Part shown: one piece after another, positions 63,353-64,000 of the stretch | Layout of the letters: each line of letters begins with the position of its first letter | How positions within the stretch are numbered: the first letter of the stretch is position 1 | Origin: Maribacter huludaoensis | GTDB lineage: Bacteria > Bacteroidota > Bacteroidia > Flavobacteriales > Flavobacteriaceae | NCBI RefSeq assembly: GCF_029350945.1 | Contig: NZ_JARKMS010000005.1 | Coordinates: forward strand, 1 to 64,000 | Length of the DNA stretch: 64,000 nt | Reading direction: 5' to 3' | The notes under the pieces: model-generated | Told to the model about the DNA's origin: nothing | Database searches by the model: none | Seen by the model: only the letters and a program-made list of their open reading frames with translations | Position numbers and translations under genes: made by a program

Positions 63353-64000
63353 TGAAAATAAATAAATTGCTCTTTTTATCTCTCGCTTTTGCCTTTGTTA
63401 TTTCATGTAAAGATGTAAAAAAAGCCGAAGTCGAAACCAATGCTACAACTGAGACTGACGAAAAAAAATCGGTTACCGAGATAATAAACGAACGAAAATC
63501 AGAAGACATTAAAATCATTCCCATTGAACATGCTACAGCAGTAATAGAATATAACGATATTGTTGTTTATATTGACCCTGTTGGTGGAGCTGACGCTTTT
63601 AAGGACCAAAAAAAACCTACGTTAATATTGATAACAGATATACATGGTGATCATTTAAGTTCAGAAACATTAGATGCCTTAGATACTACTAACGCAACAA
63701 TTGTAGTACCGCAAGCAGTTGCCGATAAATTATCTGAAAAATATAAGGAACAGTTGGTCATTTTATCCAATGGTAGCAGTAAAGAACTTAGCGATATAAC
63801 TATAGAAGCCATACCAATGTACAACTTAAGAAAGGAAGCTTTAAAATTTCATGAAAAGGGACGTGGTAACGGCTATATTCTAAATATTGACGGTCAACGT
63901 ATTTATTTCTCCGGAGATACCGAAGATATTTCTGAAATGCGTTCTTTAAAAAATATTGACAAAGCTTTTATATGTATGAATTTACCATACACTATGACAG
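63352..64000 (+). CDS. MBL-fold lipoprotein (UlaG-like), cut by window end
   Basis: The frame runs off the right edge with 216 residues visible. It starts with a lipoprotein signal ending FAFVISC (Cys 19), then an Ala/Glu/Thr-rich linker. A metallo-beta-lactamase fold follows: IEHATAVIEYNDIVVYIDPVGG, ITDIHGDHLS (DxHxDH-type metal motif with Asp and His), and IYFSGDTEDISEM. This resembles UlaG-type hydrolases, here anchored outside the cytoplasm. The ATG overlaps the stop of the broken GNAT gene. Confidence 0.85.
   Translation, partial: MKINKLLFLSLAFAFVISCKDVKKAEVETNATTETDEKKSVTEIINERKSEDIKIIPIEHATAVIEYNDIVVYIDPVGGADAFKDQKKPTLILITDIHGDHLSSETLDALDTTNATIVVPQAVADKLSEKYKEQLVILSNGSSKELSDITIEAIPMYNLRKEALKFHEKGRGNGYILNIDGQRIYFSGDTEDISEMRSLKNIDKAFICMNLPYTMT

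Noticed and set aside
1..64000. CRISPR arrays, prophage, insertion sequences, rRNA genes
   Set aside because: I saw no regularly spaced repeats, transposase, integrase, structural phage gene or rRNA-like sequence.

Overview
The window looks like chromosomal DNA from a member of the Flavobacteriaceae (Bacteroidota), probably a marine genus close to Maribacter or Zobellia; I cannot fix the genus from sequence alone. The evidence is low GC, scarce Shine-Dalgarno sites, several TAnnTTTG promoter boxes typical of the phylum, and lineage-typical families: DUF4834, YfhO-type membrane protein, OMP_b-brl_3 receptor, DUF5117/DUF4953-type metalloprotease, and a probable capnine (sulfonolipid) gene pair. 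No phage, insertion sequence, CRISPR array or rRNA operon was seen. One tRNA-Ser is present.

Region 1-11.9 kb is the accessory part. It holds small plus-strand genes: VOC proteins, an AraC regulator, an SGNH hydrolase, an ATP-grasp enzyme followed by an OsmC protein, and a TetR regulator. The TetR gene and the DUF1348 gene behind it each have a matching inverted repeat in front. A stand-alone 38-residue lipoprotein leader then overlaps an epoxide-hydrolase-like gene. Next come an SDR, a GNAT, a lipoprotein, and a HipA-like kinase overlapping a DUF3037 gene.

Region 12-31.7 kb is mostly housekeeping: an adenosine deaminase family enzyme, a GAF histidine kinase, tRNA-Ser, a glycosyltransferase, BatA with a dihydroorotase homologue that has lost its zinc ligands, esterase and MBL hydrolases, Bcp, an endonuclease III without iron-sulfur cysteines, UvrA and an RluA-type pseudouridine synthase. 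Between nth and uvrA lies a tandem duplication in which an ECF sigma gene is followed each time by a 47-residue protein. These two small genes are easy to miss and are the most interesting undescribed item here.

Region 31.8-45.3 kb carries an AI-2E-type permease and a minus-strand envelope operon (DUF4834, YfhO, glycosyltransferase, flippase, the last three joined by TAATG overlaps). It also carries an outer-membrane protein, a GNAT-like protein, a fold-type-I/fold-type-II PLP enzyme pair that I read as capnine synthesis, and an oligopeptidase B family peptidase.

Region 45.4-64 kb holds YbaB, a secreted thioredoxin, an OmpA-family protein with a repetitive stalk, a threonine aldolase and a large zinc metalloprotease. 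It continues with the circularly permuted ATP-grasp / alpha-E / transglutaminase operon, prfB with its programmed +1 frameshift, an ArsC-like protein, a small secreted protein with an outer-membrane receptor, a 57-residue membrane protein, fumC, a coiled-coil membrane protein, a GNAT gene broken at an A7 run, and an MBL-fold lipoprotein cut by the window end.
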